Notes under the pieces: model-generated
Databases searched by the model: none
What the model saw: the letters and a program-made list of their open reading frames with translations, nothing else
What the model was told of the DNA's origin: nothing
Part shown: piece by piece, positions 23,798 through 29,935 of the stretch
Layout of the letters: the number at the start of each line of letters is the position of its first letter
How positions within the stretch are numbered: the stretch's first letter is position 1
Assembly: GCA_050013795.1 (NCBI GenBank)
Contig: JBEKEO010000044.1
Span: forward strand, 1-29,935
Source of the DNA: CAWHOW01 sp050013795
GTDB lineage: Bacteria > Bacteroidota > Bacteroidia > Bacteroidales > CG2-30-32-10
DNA length: 29,935 bases
Direction: 5' to 3'
Translations under genes and position numbers: made by a program

Positions 23798-25948
23798 TTA
23801 AAACTTCACCAGCGCAAACACCTTATCGGGATTTTCAAAACGTTTCATGCCGTTAAGGAAAGTTAGCTCAACAATAAAATTAATATAAACATCCTTTACA
23901 TTAAAGCGCTTAACCAAATCGTAAGCTGCTTTGGCAGTTCCGCCGGTAGCCAAAAGATCATCGTGTATCAACACCACATCATCTGGCGAAATAGCATCCT
24001 GGTGTATTTCAAGCGTATCAGTGCCATACTCCAGTTCGTAAGTCTGCGAATAAGTGAGCGCTGGCAATTTACCGGGCTTGCGAAGCGGGATAAATCCTGC
24101 TTTAAGTTTATAAGCCAAGGCGCTTCCCAGTATAAAACCGCGCGATTCCACACCCACCACCTTTGTTATCTTCTTATCGCGATAGAAATTATATATCTCT
24201 TCGCACATAAAATTCAGCACATCCTTATCCTTAAAAGCGGTTGATATGTCCTTAAACATTATACCGGGCTTTGGAAAATCGGGAACGTCCCTTATCGAGT
24301 GCTTTACATCGTCAATTGTCATAATGATATATTTAAATTTATTAACATCCATAATGCCTTTATCGCCTATTTTAATTGCCGGAATCACCAGCAGTGTCAT
24401 AAATGCCATGGTCATGAAAGGCGATTTTAATTCCGAACCTAACTCAATGGCACGATTATGAACCTTTTCATATTCGGCGGCAATGGTGTTGTCATCCCTA
24501 ACCGACATCAGTCCGCCCACTTCAAGCTTCAAATCAACAATGTCGTTGTTGAGGCAGGCACAAATACCGCCTTTGTTTATAATAATGGTATTCACCGAAG
24601 TAACTATGTCCTTATCGTTAGTGCCCACTGCCACTATGTTATGGCTATCGTGTGCAATACTGCTTGCAATAGCGCCTCGTTTCAATCCGAAATTCCTTAC
24701 AAATCCAATTATCGGGCGTTCTTTTTTATAACGGTTTACCACAACAATTTTTAAAATATCGTTACCCACATCGGGCTGAAGTTCGCCATTGGTAACATGC
24801 AAAGTCCTTTCCGACATGCGTGTTATCAGTTCGCCGTCAATTACCTCAATAACTTTTGTACGTTCATTGTTCGAGCGCATTACTATTTCTTCGGCAGTAA
24901 TAAACTCCGTATTGAAGTTATTTATTATTCCTGATCTATTAGCTGTAAATAATGCCTTGCCTTTTTCAGCCACCAGTTCGCCATTGATATAAGTGGAAAG
25001 AACATTCAACGCATCAAGATTATCAACAACGATAAAATCTGCCGCGTCATTTTTCTGTAATAGCCCGACAGAAAGTTTATAATGATTTACAACATTGAAA
25101 GTGGCTGCCCGCAACACATTAAATATATTCAATCCTTTGTCAATGCCCATTTTTATCAGTTTCCTGATGTGGTCTTTAACAAGGTCGTCAGGGTGAAGAT
25201 CGTCGGTGCAGAGCATTACCTTATCGGGATATTTATCAATCAGCGGATACAGCGAATTAAAATTCTTAGCAGCGCTGCCTTCACGAATTTGTATTGTCAT
25301 TCCCAGCTTGATTTTCTCAATAGCTTCTTCAATAGTAAAGCATTCATGGTCGGTGCTGATGCCTGCTACAATATATTTCTTTGCGTCATCGCCTTTTAGT
25401 CCGGGAGCATGACCATCAACAGGCTTTCCATACTTTTTTGCAAGAGCTATCTTGGCCATTACTTCTTCGTTATCATAAAGCACCCCGGGAAAATTCATCA
25501 TTTCAGCCAGGTAATGAATGTCTGTCATTTTCAGAAGTTCTTCAGTTTCACTTACGCCAAGAACAGCACCTGATGTTTCGAAAGAAGTAGCGGGAACGCA
25601 ACTGGGAGCACCAAAGAAAAACTTGAAAGGAACAGTTTTCCCATTCTCTATCATGTATTTTACGCCTTCTATTCCCATTACATTTGCAATTTCGTGAGGG
25701 TCGGAAACGGTTGCCACTGTTCCATGAGTTACGGCAAGCCTTGCAAATTCAGAAGGCACAAGCATCGAACTTTCAATATGGACATGCGCATCAATAAAGC
25801 CGGGCATGATGTAATGCGTTTCATTGGTATTGCCTTCGACGATCGATTTTATTTTCCCGTTCTCAACAGTAACAGTTCCTTTGAATATCTTTTTATTTAC
25901 AACATCTACAATGTTGCCTGATACAGAAAATGATTTTGAATTCATCAT
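23798..25948 (-). CDS. Adenine deaminase-adenine phosphoribosyltransferase fusion
   Basis: One 716-residue frame holds two complete enzymes. Residues 1-542 are adenine deaminase (Ade), which converts adenine to hypoxanthine: GFIDAHVHIESS (metal ligands H55, H57), E149 (AEMMNFPG), H180, H201, CTDDLHPDDL (247-256) and the C-terminal HDSHN (433-437). Residues 543-716 are adenine phosphoribosyltransferase (Apt), which makes AMP from adenine and PRPP: DFPKPGIMF (557-565), VESRGF (600-605), LRKPGKLPA (622-630), LEYGTD and the PRPP loop HDDLLATGG (662-670). The junction KFKYIIMTIDDV has no linker and no stop, and M543 (ATG at 24322-24320) looks like the old apt start. Both halves are of normal length with all key residues. 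It lies between rlmN and acr3. Possible alternatives are an assembly error at the junction or a natural gene fusion. Confidence 0.92.
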   Translation of the reverse strand: MMNSKSFSVSGNIVDVVNKKIFKGTVTVENGKIKSIVEGNTNETHYIMPGFIDAHVHIESSMLVPSEFARLAVTHGTVATVSDPHEIANVMGIEGVKYMIENGKTVPFKFFFGAPSCVPATSFETSGAVLGVSETEELLKMTDIHYLAEMMNFPGVLYDNEEVMAKIALAKKYGKPVDGHAPGLKGDDAKKYIVAGISTDHECFTIEEAIEKIKLGMTIQIREGSAAKNFNSLYPLIDKYPDKVMLCTDDLHPDDLVKDHIRKLIKMGIDKGLNIFNVLRAATFNVVNHYKLSVGLLQKNDAADFIVVDNLDALNVLSTYINGELVAEKGKALFTANRSGIINNFNTEFITAEEIVMRSNNERTKVIEVIDGELITRMSERTLHVTNGELQPDVGNDILKIVVVNRYKKERPIIGFVRNFGLKRGAIASSIAHDSHNIVAVGTNDKDIVTSVNTIIINKGGICACLNNDIVDLKLEVGGLMSVRDDNTIAAEYEKVHNRAIELGSELKSPFMTMAFMTLLVIPAIKIGDKGIMDVNKFKYIIMTIDDVKHSIRDVPDFPKPGIMFKDISTAFKDKDVLNFMCEEIYNFYRDKKITKVVGVESRGFILGSALAYKLKAGFIPLRKPGKLPALTYSQTYELEYGTDTLEIHQDAISPDDVVLIHDDLLATGGTAKAAYDLVKRFNVKDVYINFIVELTFLNGMKRFENPDKVFALVKF

Positions 25949-26038
25949 ACTGAAATGGTATAAAAAAATGATTTGAATTTTTTAAAATGGAAGAACTGCA
26001 TCTTGTTTTCAGGATAACAGGTTTGAATAAAATAAAGA

Positions 26039-27091
26039 TTAGTTCTTACTGAAGTTATTGGCGAGCTGCCCGCAGGCTGCCGCTATGTCTTCACCCCTGC
26101 TTTTACGGATGCTTACAATAAGATTTCTGGTTTCCAAAAACCCTGCAAAGGCATTAACGCTTATATCTTTAGCTTTTTTGAAGCCTGTATTTAACACCTC
26201 GTTATATTCAATGATATTCACCTTGCATGGCACACTCTTGCAAAATTCAGCAAGTTCTTTGGCATCAGCAAGGGTATCGTTAAACCTGTCTATTATCAGG
26301 TATTCAAATGTTACACGGTTCTTGGTTTTTGAATAATAATACTTAAGCGCCTCTGTAAGCATCTTTAAAGAATTCTGTTCATTTACAGGGATGATCTCAC
26401 TTCTTTTCTTATCGTTGGTTGCATGAAGTGATAATGCAAGGTTAAATTTTACTTCATCATCGCCAAGTCGTTTTATCATTTTTGCAAGGCCAACGGTAGA
26501 AACAGTAATTCGCGAAGGAGACATATTCAGTCCGTCAGGCGACGATATCCTGTCAATAGCTTTTAAAAGATTATCATAGTTAAGCAAGGGTTCGCCCATG
26601 CCCATAAAAACAATATTGGTAAGATGATGGTCGTAACGTTCCTGTGCGTGTTTCCCAATTATGGCAACCTGGTCGTACATTTCATCAAAAGAAAGGTTAC
26701 GGACAAAACCCTGTTTACCTGTGGCACAGAATTTACAACCAAGCGAACATCCAACCTGCGATGAAACACAAGCGGTCATCCTGTCTTCAGCAGGTATAAG
26801 CACACCTTCAACATTGCTTTTATCCGTTAACAGAAATGCCATCTTTACGGTTCTGTCATTACCCACCTGTATTGAGTGTGGCTGAATGGAACAGAAAGTA
26901 AAATTCTCTTTTAAGAACCGACGTGTAGCAACAGAAAGATTCGTCATTTCATCAAAGTTACGGGCTGATTTTTTCCATATCCATTCCCATACCTGCTTAG
27001 CACGAAAAGGTTTATCTCCATGTGAAGAAAAGAAAATCTTAATTTCTTCCTGTGAAAGTAAACGTATATCCTTTTTGATTGTTTCCTGCAT
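26039..27091 (-). CDS. rlmN: Dual-specificity 23S rRNA/tRNA adenine-C2 methyltransferase RlmN
   Basis: The 350-residue radical SAM enzyme methylates adenine 2503 of 23S rRNA and adenine 37 of some tRNAs. The iron-sulfur cysteines C115, C119 and C122 sit in GCSLGCKFCATG. C108 (TACVSSQ) and C340 (AACGQL) match the two extra cysteines, the latter being methylated in the mechanism. GMGEPLLNYD (164-173) is the SAM-binding region. The start ATG 27091 (MQETIKK) is chosen because a -7 promoter box covers 27122-27129, so the longer frame starting with TTG at 27124 would begin before transcription does. It is first in the leftward run to Ade-Apt, 90 bases away. Confidence 0.94.
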   Translation of the reverse strand: MQETIKKDIRLLSQEEIKIFFSSHGDKPFRAKQVWEWIWKKSARNFDEMTNLSVATRRFLKENFTFCSIQPHSIQVGNDRTVKMAFLLTDKSNVEGVLIPAEDRMTACVSSQVGCSLGCKFCATGKQGFVRNLSFDEMYDQVAIIGKHAQERYDHHLTNIVFMGMGEPLLNYDNLLKAIDRISSPDGLNMSPSRITVSTVGLAKMIKRLGDDEVKFNLALSLHATNDKKRSEIIPVNEQNSLKMLTEALKYYYSKTKNRVTFEYLIIDRFNDTLADAKELAEFCKSVPCKVNIIEYNEVLNTGFKKAKDISVNAFAGFLETRNLIVSIRKSRGEDIAAACGQLANNFSKN

Positions 27092-27121
27092 GATAATTGG
27101 ATGCCCGAAATGACATATGTG

Positions 27122-27129
27122 CAAATGTA
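27122..27129 (-). promoter_or_regulatory. Bacteroidota -7 promoter element for rlmN
   Basis: On the minus strand this reads TACATTTG, a full match to TAnnTTTG. It lies 30 bases before ATG 27091 and overlaps the formal TTG start at 27124, which rules that start out if the box is used. It may serve the whole leftward run as far as uvrC, since no full -7 box was found in the gaps after rlmN and Ade-Apt. Confidence 0.6.
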
Positions 27130-27259
27130 CGATATTTTTAATGAAGTACGATATGAATTTGGATATATTTCAATAATAATCAAATAGTTTCCTATGTAAT
27201 TAAAAGGCAATTGTTCATAAATCATATCCGGCTCAGAAATGCAGAAGGGATATATCCTC

Positions 27260-27267
27260 TAACTTTG
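27260..27267 (+). promoter_or_regulatory. Bacteroidota -7 promoter element for the amidohydrolase gene
   Basis: TAACTTTG matches TAnnTTTG fully and lies 22 bases before the GTG start at 27290. With the box at 27122-27129 it makes a divergent promoter region of about 200 bases. No good -33 TTTG was seen. Confidence 0.6.
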
Positions 27268-27289
27268 TTATTATAAAAAAGAATACTCT

Positions 27290-28495
27290 GTGCGCAAAAT
27301 TTCTTCTGATCACATCTTTCCAATTACTTCCAATCCTTTAAAGAACGGGATAATTATACTTGATGATAATGGAATGGTAACAGATATCATTGATCCGGCA
27401 AAAGCAGATTATTCCTTTGAAGATGTTGAAAATTATGAAGGATTTATTTGTCCCGGCTTTGTTAATACTCACTGCCATCTGGAATTATCATACCTGAAAG
27501 GAAAGATAAACGAGCATTCAGGGCTCGACCAATTCATTATACAGTTGGAAAACATCAGAAAGGGAATTAATGAAGAGGATAAAGTTGAAGCAATATTGAA
27601 TGCGGAGCAGGAAATGATAAATAATGGCATAGTTGCTGTAGGCGATATTTGTAATAACAATAGCACTTTCTCTGCAAAGAATAAGAATAATATATTCTAT
27701 CATTCTTTTATCGAATCCTTTGCATCTGCTCCGGAAAAAGCGGATAAAGTGTTTACTAAAGCCGTTAGCTTATTTGATGAAATAAAACGGAACGAACACA
27801 ATTCCGCGGCTTCCATTACTCCTCATGCCTTGTATTCTTTATCAAAAGCTCTGTTTCTGAAAATAAAAGAATTTGACGAAGACAAAAGATGCATCATTAG
27901 CATTCATCATCAGGAAAGCGAAGAGGAAAACAAATTCTTTCTTTCAAAAGATGGAAACATCAACGATATGCATTTCAGGTTTGGTGTTGAAAAATCAGAC
28001 TTCTCCAACTCGGGAAAACGACCATTAGCTGCTGTTGCTGATTTTATTCCTAAAGATTTGCCATTACAATTAGTTCATAATACAGTAACAACAGATATTG
28101 ATATTGATTTTGCAGAACAATATTTTAAATCACTTTACTGGTGTTTTTGCCCCAATGCCAATCTTTATATTGAAAGCAAACTTCCTGATTTCGCTTTATT
28201 TTACAACAGGAAATGCCGCATAACCATTGGTACCGACAGTCTGGCCTCTAATAAATCTCTTTCTATACTTGAGGAATTGAAGACCATACATGCCAATGTT
28301 CCTTTTGTTCCTTTGCATGAACTTTTAAAATGGGCAACTTATAATGGAGCCGAATTCCTGCAAATAGAAAAGAATTTTGGTTCTCTTGAGAAAGGAAAAT
28401 CTCCGGGAATAGTGCTGTTAGAAAACATTAACAAAGAAAAACTGCAAATAAAAAGAGATACCACAGCAAAAGTACTGTCAAATAAAAAAGCGTAA
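27290..28495 (+). CDS. Amidohydrolase family protein (deaminase-like, substrate unknown)
   Basis: The 401-residue protein belongs to the ATZ/TRZ branch of metal-dependent amidohydrolases, with the S-adenosylhomocysteine/aminofutalosine deaminase-like pattern. Metal and active-site residues are H61 and H63 (NTHCHLELS), H206 and E209 (SIHHQES), H263 (LVHNTV) and D316 (IGTDSLASN). VAVGDICNN (115-123) and PHALYSLS (178-185) are typical of a Bacteroidota subgroup with no proven substrate (recalled). The start is GTG at 27290, supported by the -7 box 22 bases before. It may act on a purine-like or cytosine-like ring, which would suit the Ade gene nearby, but that is only inference. Its stop lies within the stem of the terminator. 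Confidence 0.85.
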   Translation: MRKISSDHIFPITSNPLKNGIIILDDNGMVTDIIDPAKADYSFEDVENYEGFICPGFVNTHCHLELSYLKGKINEHSGLDQFIIQLENIRKGINEEDKVEAILNAEQEMINNGIVAVGDICNNNSTFSAKNKNNIFYHSFIESFASAPEKADKVFTKAVSLFDEIKRNEHNSAASITPHALYSLSKALFLKIKEFDEDKRCIISIHHQESEEENKFFLSKDGNINDMHFRFGVEKSDFSNSGKRPLAAVADFIPKDLPLQLVHNTVTTDIDIDFAEQYFKSLYWCFCPNANLYIESKLPDFALFYNRKCRITIGTDSLASNKSLSILEELKTIHANVPFVPLHELLKWATYNGAEFLQIEKNFGSLEKGKSPGIVLLENINKEKLQIKRDTTAKVLSNKKA

Positions 28496-28513
28496 CAATC
28501 TGTTACGCTTTTT
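28485..28513. terminator. Bidirectional intrinsic terminator between convergent genes
   Basis: A 13-bp perfect stem (28485-28497 with 28501-28513, loop ATC) has a GCGTAACA/TGTTACGC core flanked by five A on the left and five T on the right. It therefore works as a hairpin with a T-run on both strands. The TAA stop of the amidohydrolase gene (28493-28495) lies inside the left arm. It serves that gene and the DUF4468 gene coming from the right. Confidence 0.88.
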
Positions 28514-28531
28514 CATTCTGTATTATCAGGA

Positions 28532-29092
28532 TTACCAATTGTCATTCACCTTCTTCGCTTCCATCATACCTTTTTTAAGGCTTTTGGTAAAATCCTGCAT
28601 GTATTTATCAACCTGTGCAAGGTAATCATCCCATTGAGGAGAATAATCAGGATCTTTTTTGTTCATCCATTTTTCAAGTGGTTGTAATGAAATGCTTTTC
28701 ATATTAAACTTAGTAATAGTATACCTGTATTTATTATCTTTATTTTCGATAGTAAATGTAAAAGATACTATTCCGCCATCTGTTTTGGTGCCATCTTTTA
28801 AAGGCGCATTATAAACCTTAAAGCGGGATATCCCTTCCACCTTTCCGCTTTCCTTGTCGCGCACTTTAGTAACATCCTGGGCGTTCTTGAAAAATATATT
28901 GCACCAATGTATCGCCCTGTTGTAAAGTGTATCTTTAGTCCCCTTTTGTTGTACAACTTCGGTATAAGTTATTTTTTTTGTAACCGAATCAATAGGAAGT
29001 TTCGGTGTGGTGGTTGTACTGGTGGTCTGGGCAATAGCAGCCACAGTAAAGCTGCTGATAATAAATGTCAAAATTCGTTTCTTCATATTCAT
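28532..29092 (-). CDS. Exported DUF4468 domain protein
   Basis: The 186-residue protein has a signal peptide (KKRILTFIISSFTVAAIAQ, cleaved after about residue 22), then a Thr-rich spacer. A DUF4468 domain (about 30-120) follows, with LPIDSVTKKITYTEVV, YNRAIHWCNIFFKN, KDKESGKVEG-type spacing (RDKESGKVEGISRF) and VSFTFTIENKDNKYRYTITKF. DUF4468 occurs in periplasmic or secreted Bacteroidota proteins with no known function. ATG 29086 is an alternative start that drops MN. It faces the shared terminator at 28485-28513. No full -7 box was found upstream. The 233-base gap that follows (29093-29325) is AT-rich, with no gene seen. Confidence 0.85.
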   Translation of the reverse strand: MNMKKRILTFIISSFTVAAIAQTTSTTTTPKLPIDSVTKKITYTEVVQQKGTKDTLYNRAIHWCNIFFKNAQDVTKVRDKESGKVEGISRFKVYNAPLKDGTKTDGGIVSFTFTIENKDNKYRYTITKFNMKSISLQPLEKWMNKKDPDYSPQWDDYLAQVDKYMQDFTKSLKKGMMEAKKVNDNW

Positions 29093-29325
29093 TTCTTTTG
29101 TGGGTTATTAGTAAAAATTTCAGGCTAACAATATTACAAAATTTTGGAATATTATAATAAAGGATAACAAAAATTTTGCCAAAATTAATTTGGCATTTGT
29201 TTAAAGTTCAATATTACTTGCTGCCAACTTCCTGCTGAATTATTCTTACACAATGTTTTTAACAAAATATGAATATTGACGTTTTGCAAACTTCGCCAAA
29301 CAGGAGGCGATTTAATTTGTATGCC

Positions 29326-29935
29326 TTACACTGTCCATAGTGTAGATCCCTTTGTTATTTTGCTGTCAAGTTTTATTCCCACTTCACCATTAATTACTTC
29401 ATTAACGTCTTTGTCAATTAACTGAAGCGAAACAACTTTTGTTTTGGTAAAGCGATTATCCTTTTCCAAAATTATTGTGTCGCCTATTTTGATTTTAGTA
29501 TTTGTAAGTTGAATAACTGCAACTTGTCCACCTTTAAAAAGTTCCTTAGGAATTCCAATGTTCGTTAATAGCTTTGGCTTGAAAACTACTAGACCATATT
29601 GTAGTATTTGATTCTTCGCTTCCTCTTTAGAAATCAAACCACATTGAATTTCATTGTAAAGGCTAAATAGTTGCCATGTAGTTAGGAGTCCTCTCTCATC
29701 ATTTTTAGCATCTGCAATTTGATTTTCTGTGAATGGTGGATTTTTCCTATTAATTGGAGGAAGAAACCTTTGGTGATTTACTATATAAAGTGCCCAAACA
29801 TCAAATGCATTTCTATCTTTACAACGTCTATGCTTTATTTTTGAAATTTGTGAACAGTCTGAATCAGTTGACGTCCCGCCAATGCCTTTTGTTTCAATCA
29901 CTAAAATACCTTTGTCCAGTTCAACTTGAATATCT
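29326..29935 (-). CDS. C-terminal part of a nuclease-like protein with a beta-barrel tail (5' end cut by window edge)
   Basis: The frame is open to the right edge, so only the last 202 or so residues are seen; a GTG at 29901 is an internal codon, not a start. The first part reads ELDKGILVIETKGIGG, with the E-x-K pattern of PD-(D/E)xK nucleases. VNHQRFLPPINRKNPPFTENQ and RGLLTTWQLFSLYNEI follow, as in restriction-like or Mrr-like domains of larger proteins (recalled). The last 75 residues (about IPKELFKGGQVAVIQL to STLWTV) look like an EF-Tu domain II type beta-barrel: KIGDTIILEKDNRFT, KVVSLQLIDKDV, EVGIKLDSKITKGS. The front part could hold an ATPase or binding domain. The combination suggests a restriction or defence protein, but this is inference. 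Confidence 0.7.
   Translation of the reverse strand, partial: DIQVELDKGILVIETKGIGGTSTDSDCSQISKIKHRRCKDRNAFDVWALYIVNHQRFLPPINRKNPPFTENQIADAKNDERGLLTTWQLFSLYNEIQCGLISKEEAKNQILQYGLVVFKPKLLTNIGIPKELFKGGQVAVIQLTNTKIKIGDTIILEKDNRFTKTKVVSLQLIDKDVNEVINGEVGIKLDSKITKGSTLWTV

Noticed and set aside
26944..27225. 93-codon minus-strand frame overlapping the start of rlmN
   Set aside because: It overlaps the well-supported rlmN frame and its promoter, has no domain, and its composition looks random.
1..29935. tRNA, rRNA, riboswitch or phage genes
   Set aside because: Scanning by eye found no tRNA T-arm in a plausible cloverleaf, no rRNA-like stretch, no recognisable riboswitch and no integrase or phage structural gene. 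Small RNAs could still be missed without a covariance search.

Overview
The window looks like chromosomal DNA of a gliding-lineage member of the Bacteroidota. The evidence is an AT-rich base composition, promoters of the phylum type (TAnnTTTG at -7), almost no Shine-Dalgarno sequences, two secreted proteins with type IX secretion (T9SS) type A sorting domains, a TonB-dependent receptor paired with a DUF4249 lipoprotein, the gliding lipoprotein GldH, and many lipoproteins with Bacteroidota-type lipoboxes. No rRNA, tRNA, CRISPR array, prophage or integrase was seen. Species cannot be named from the sequence.

Layout. 1-2762 (leftward): xanthine dehydrogenase operon xdhC-xdhA-xdhB, with xdhB cut by the left edge. 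2898-6105 (leftward): TonB-dependent receptor plus DUF4249 lipoprotein. 6325-10605: an accessory-looking stretch with two repeat-rich T9SS cargo proteins flanking a compound repeat (7830-7934), an orphan 261-residue protein (7956-8741, leftward) and a 420-bp array of 21-bp units (8793-9212). 10636-12269: a membrane glycosyltransferase-like/TPR gene split by a frameshift. 12324-12520: a MITE-like palindromic element with perfect terminal inverted repeats. 12555-19657 (rightward): aminopeptidase P, then a tight run of glucose-6-phosphate isomerase, two lipoproteins, a divergent phosphoglycerate kinase homologue, an esterase-like lipoprotein and a nitroreductase. 19654-27091 (leftward): rlmN, a fused adenine deaminase-adenine phosphoribosyltransferase, an arsenic cluster (acr3, small Cys-rich protein, arsC), gldH and uvrC. 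27290-28495: an amidohydrolase. 28532-29092: a DUF4468 protein. 29326-29935: the C-terminal part of a nuclease-like protein cut by the right edge.

How the genes connect. Purine metabolism appears at two loci: the Ade-Apt fusion can send adenine either to hypoxanthine or to AMP, and xanthine dehydrogenase can oxidise the hypoxanthine. The ars genes form a compact arsenate-reduction and arsenite-export module with no ArsR in view. The T9SS cargo proteins and GldH fit the same gliding/secretion biology.

The most unusual items are the Ade-Apt fusion with no linker, the 21-bp array with AGTC-N2-GACT cores next to an orphan protein, a PGK homologue that has lost several otherwise near-invariant active-site residues, the MITE-like element, and the partial nuclease-like gene at the right edge. 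All family assignments come from reading motifs by eye; no database search was run.
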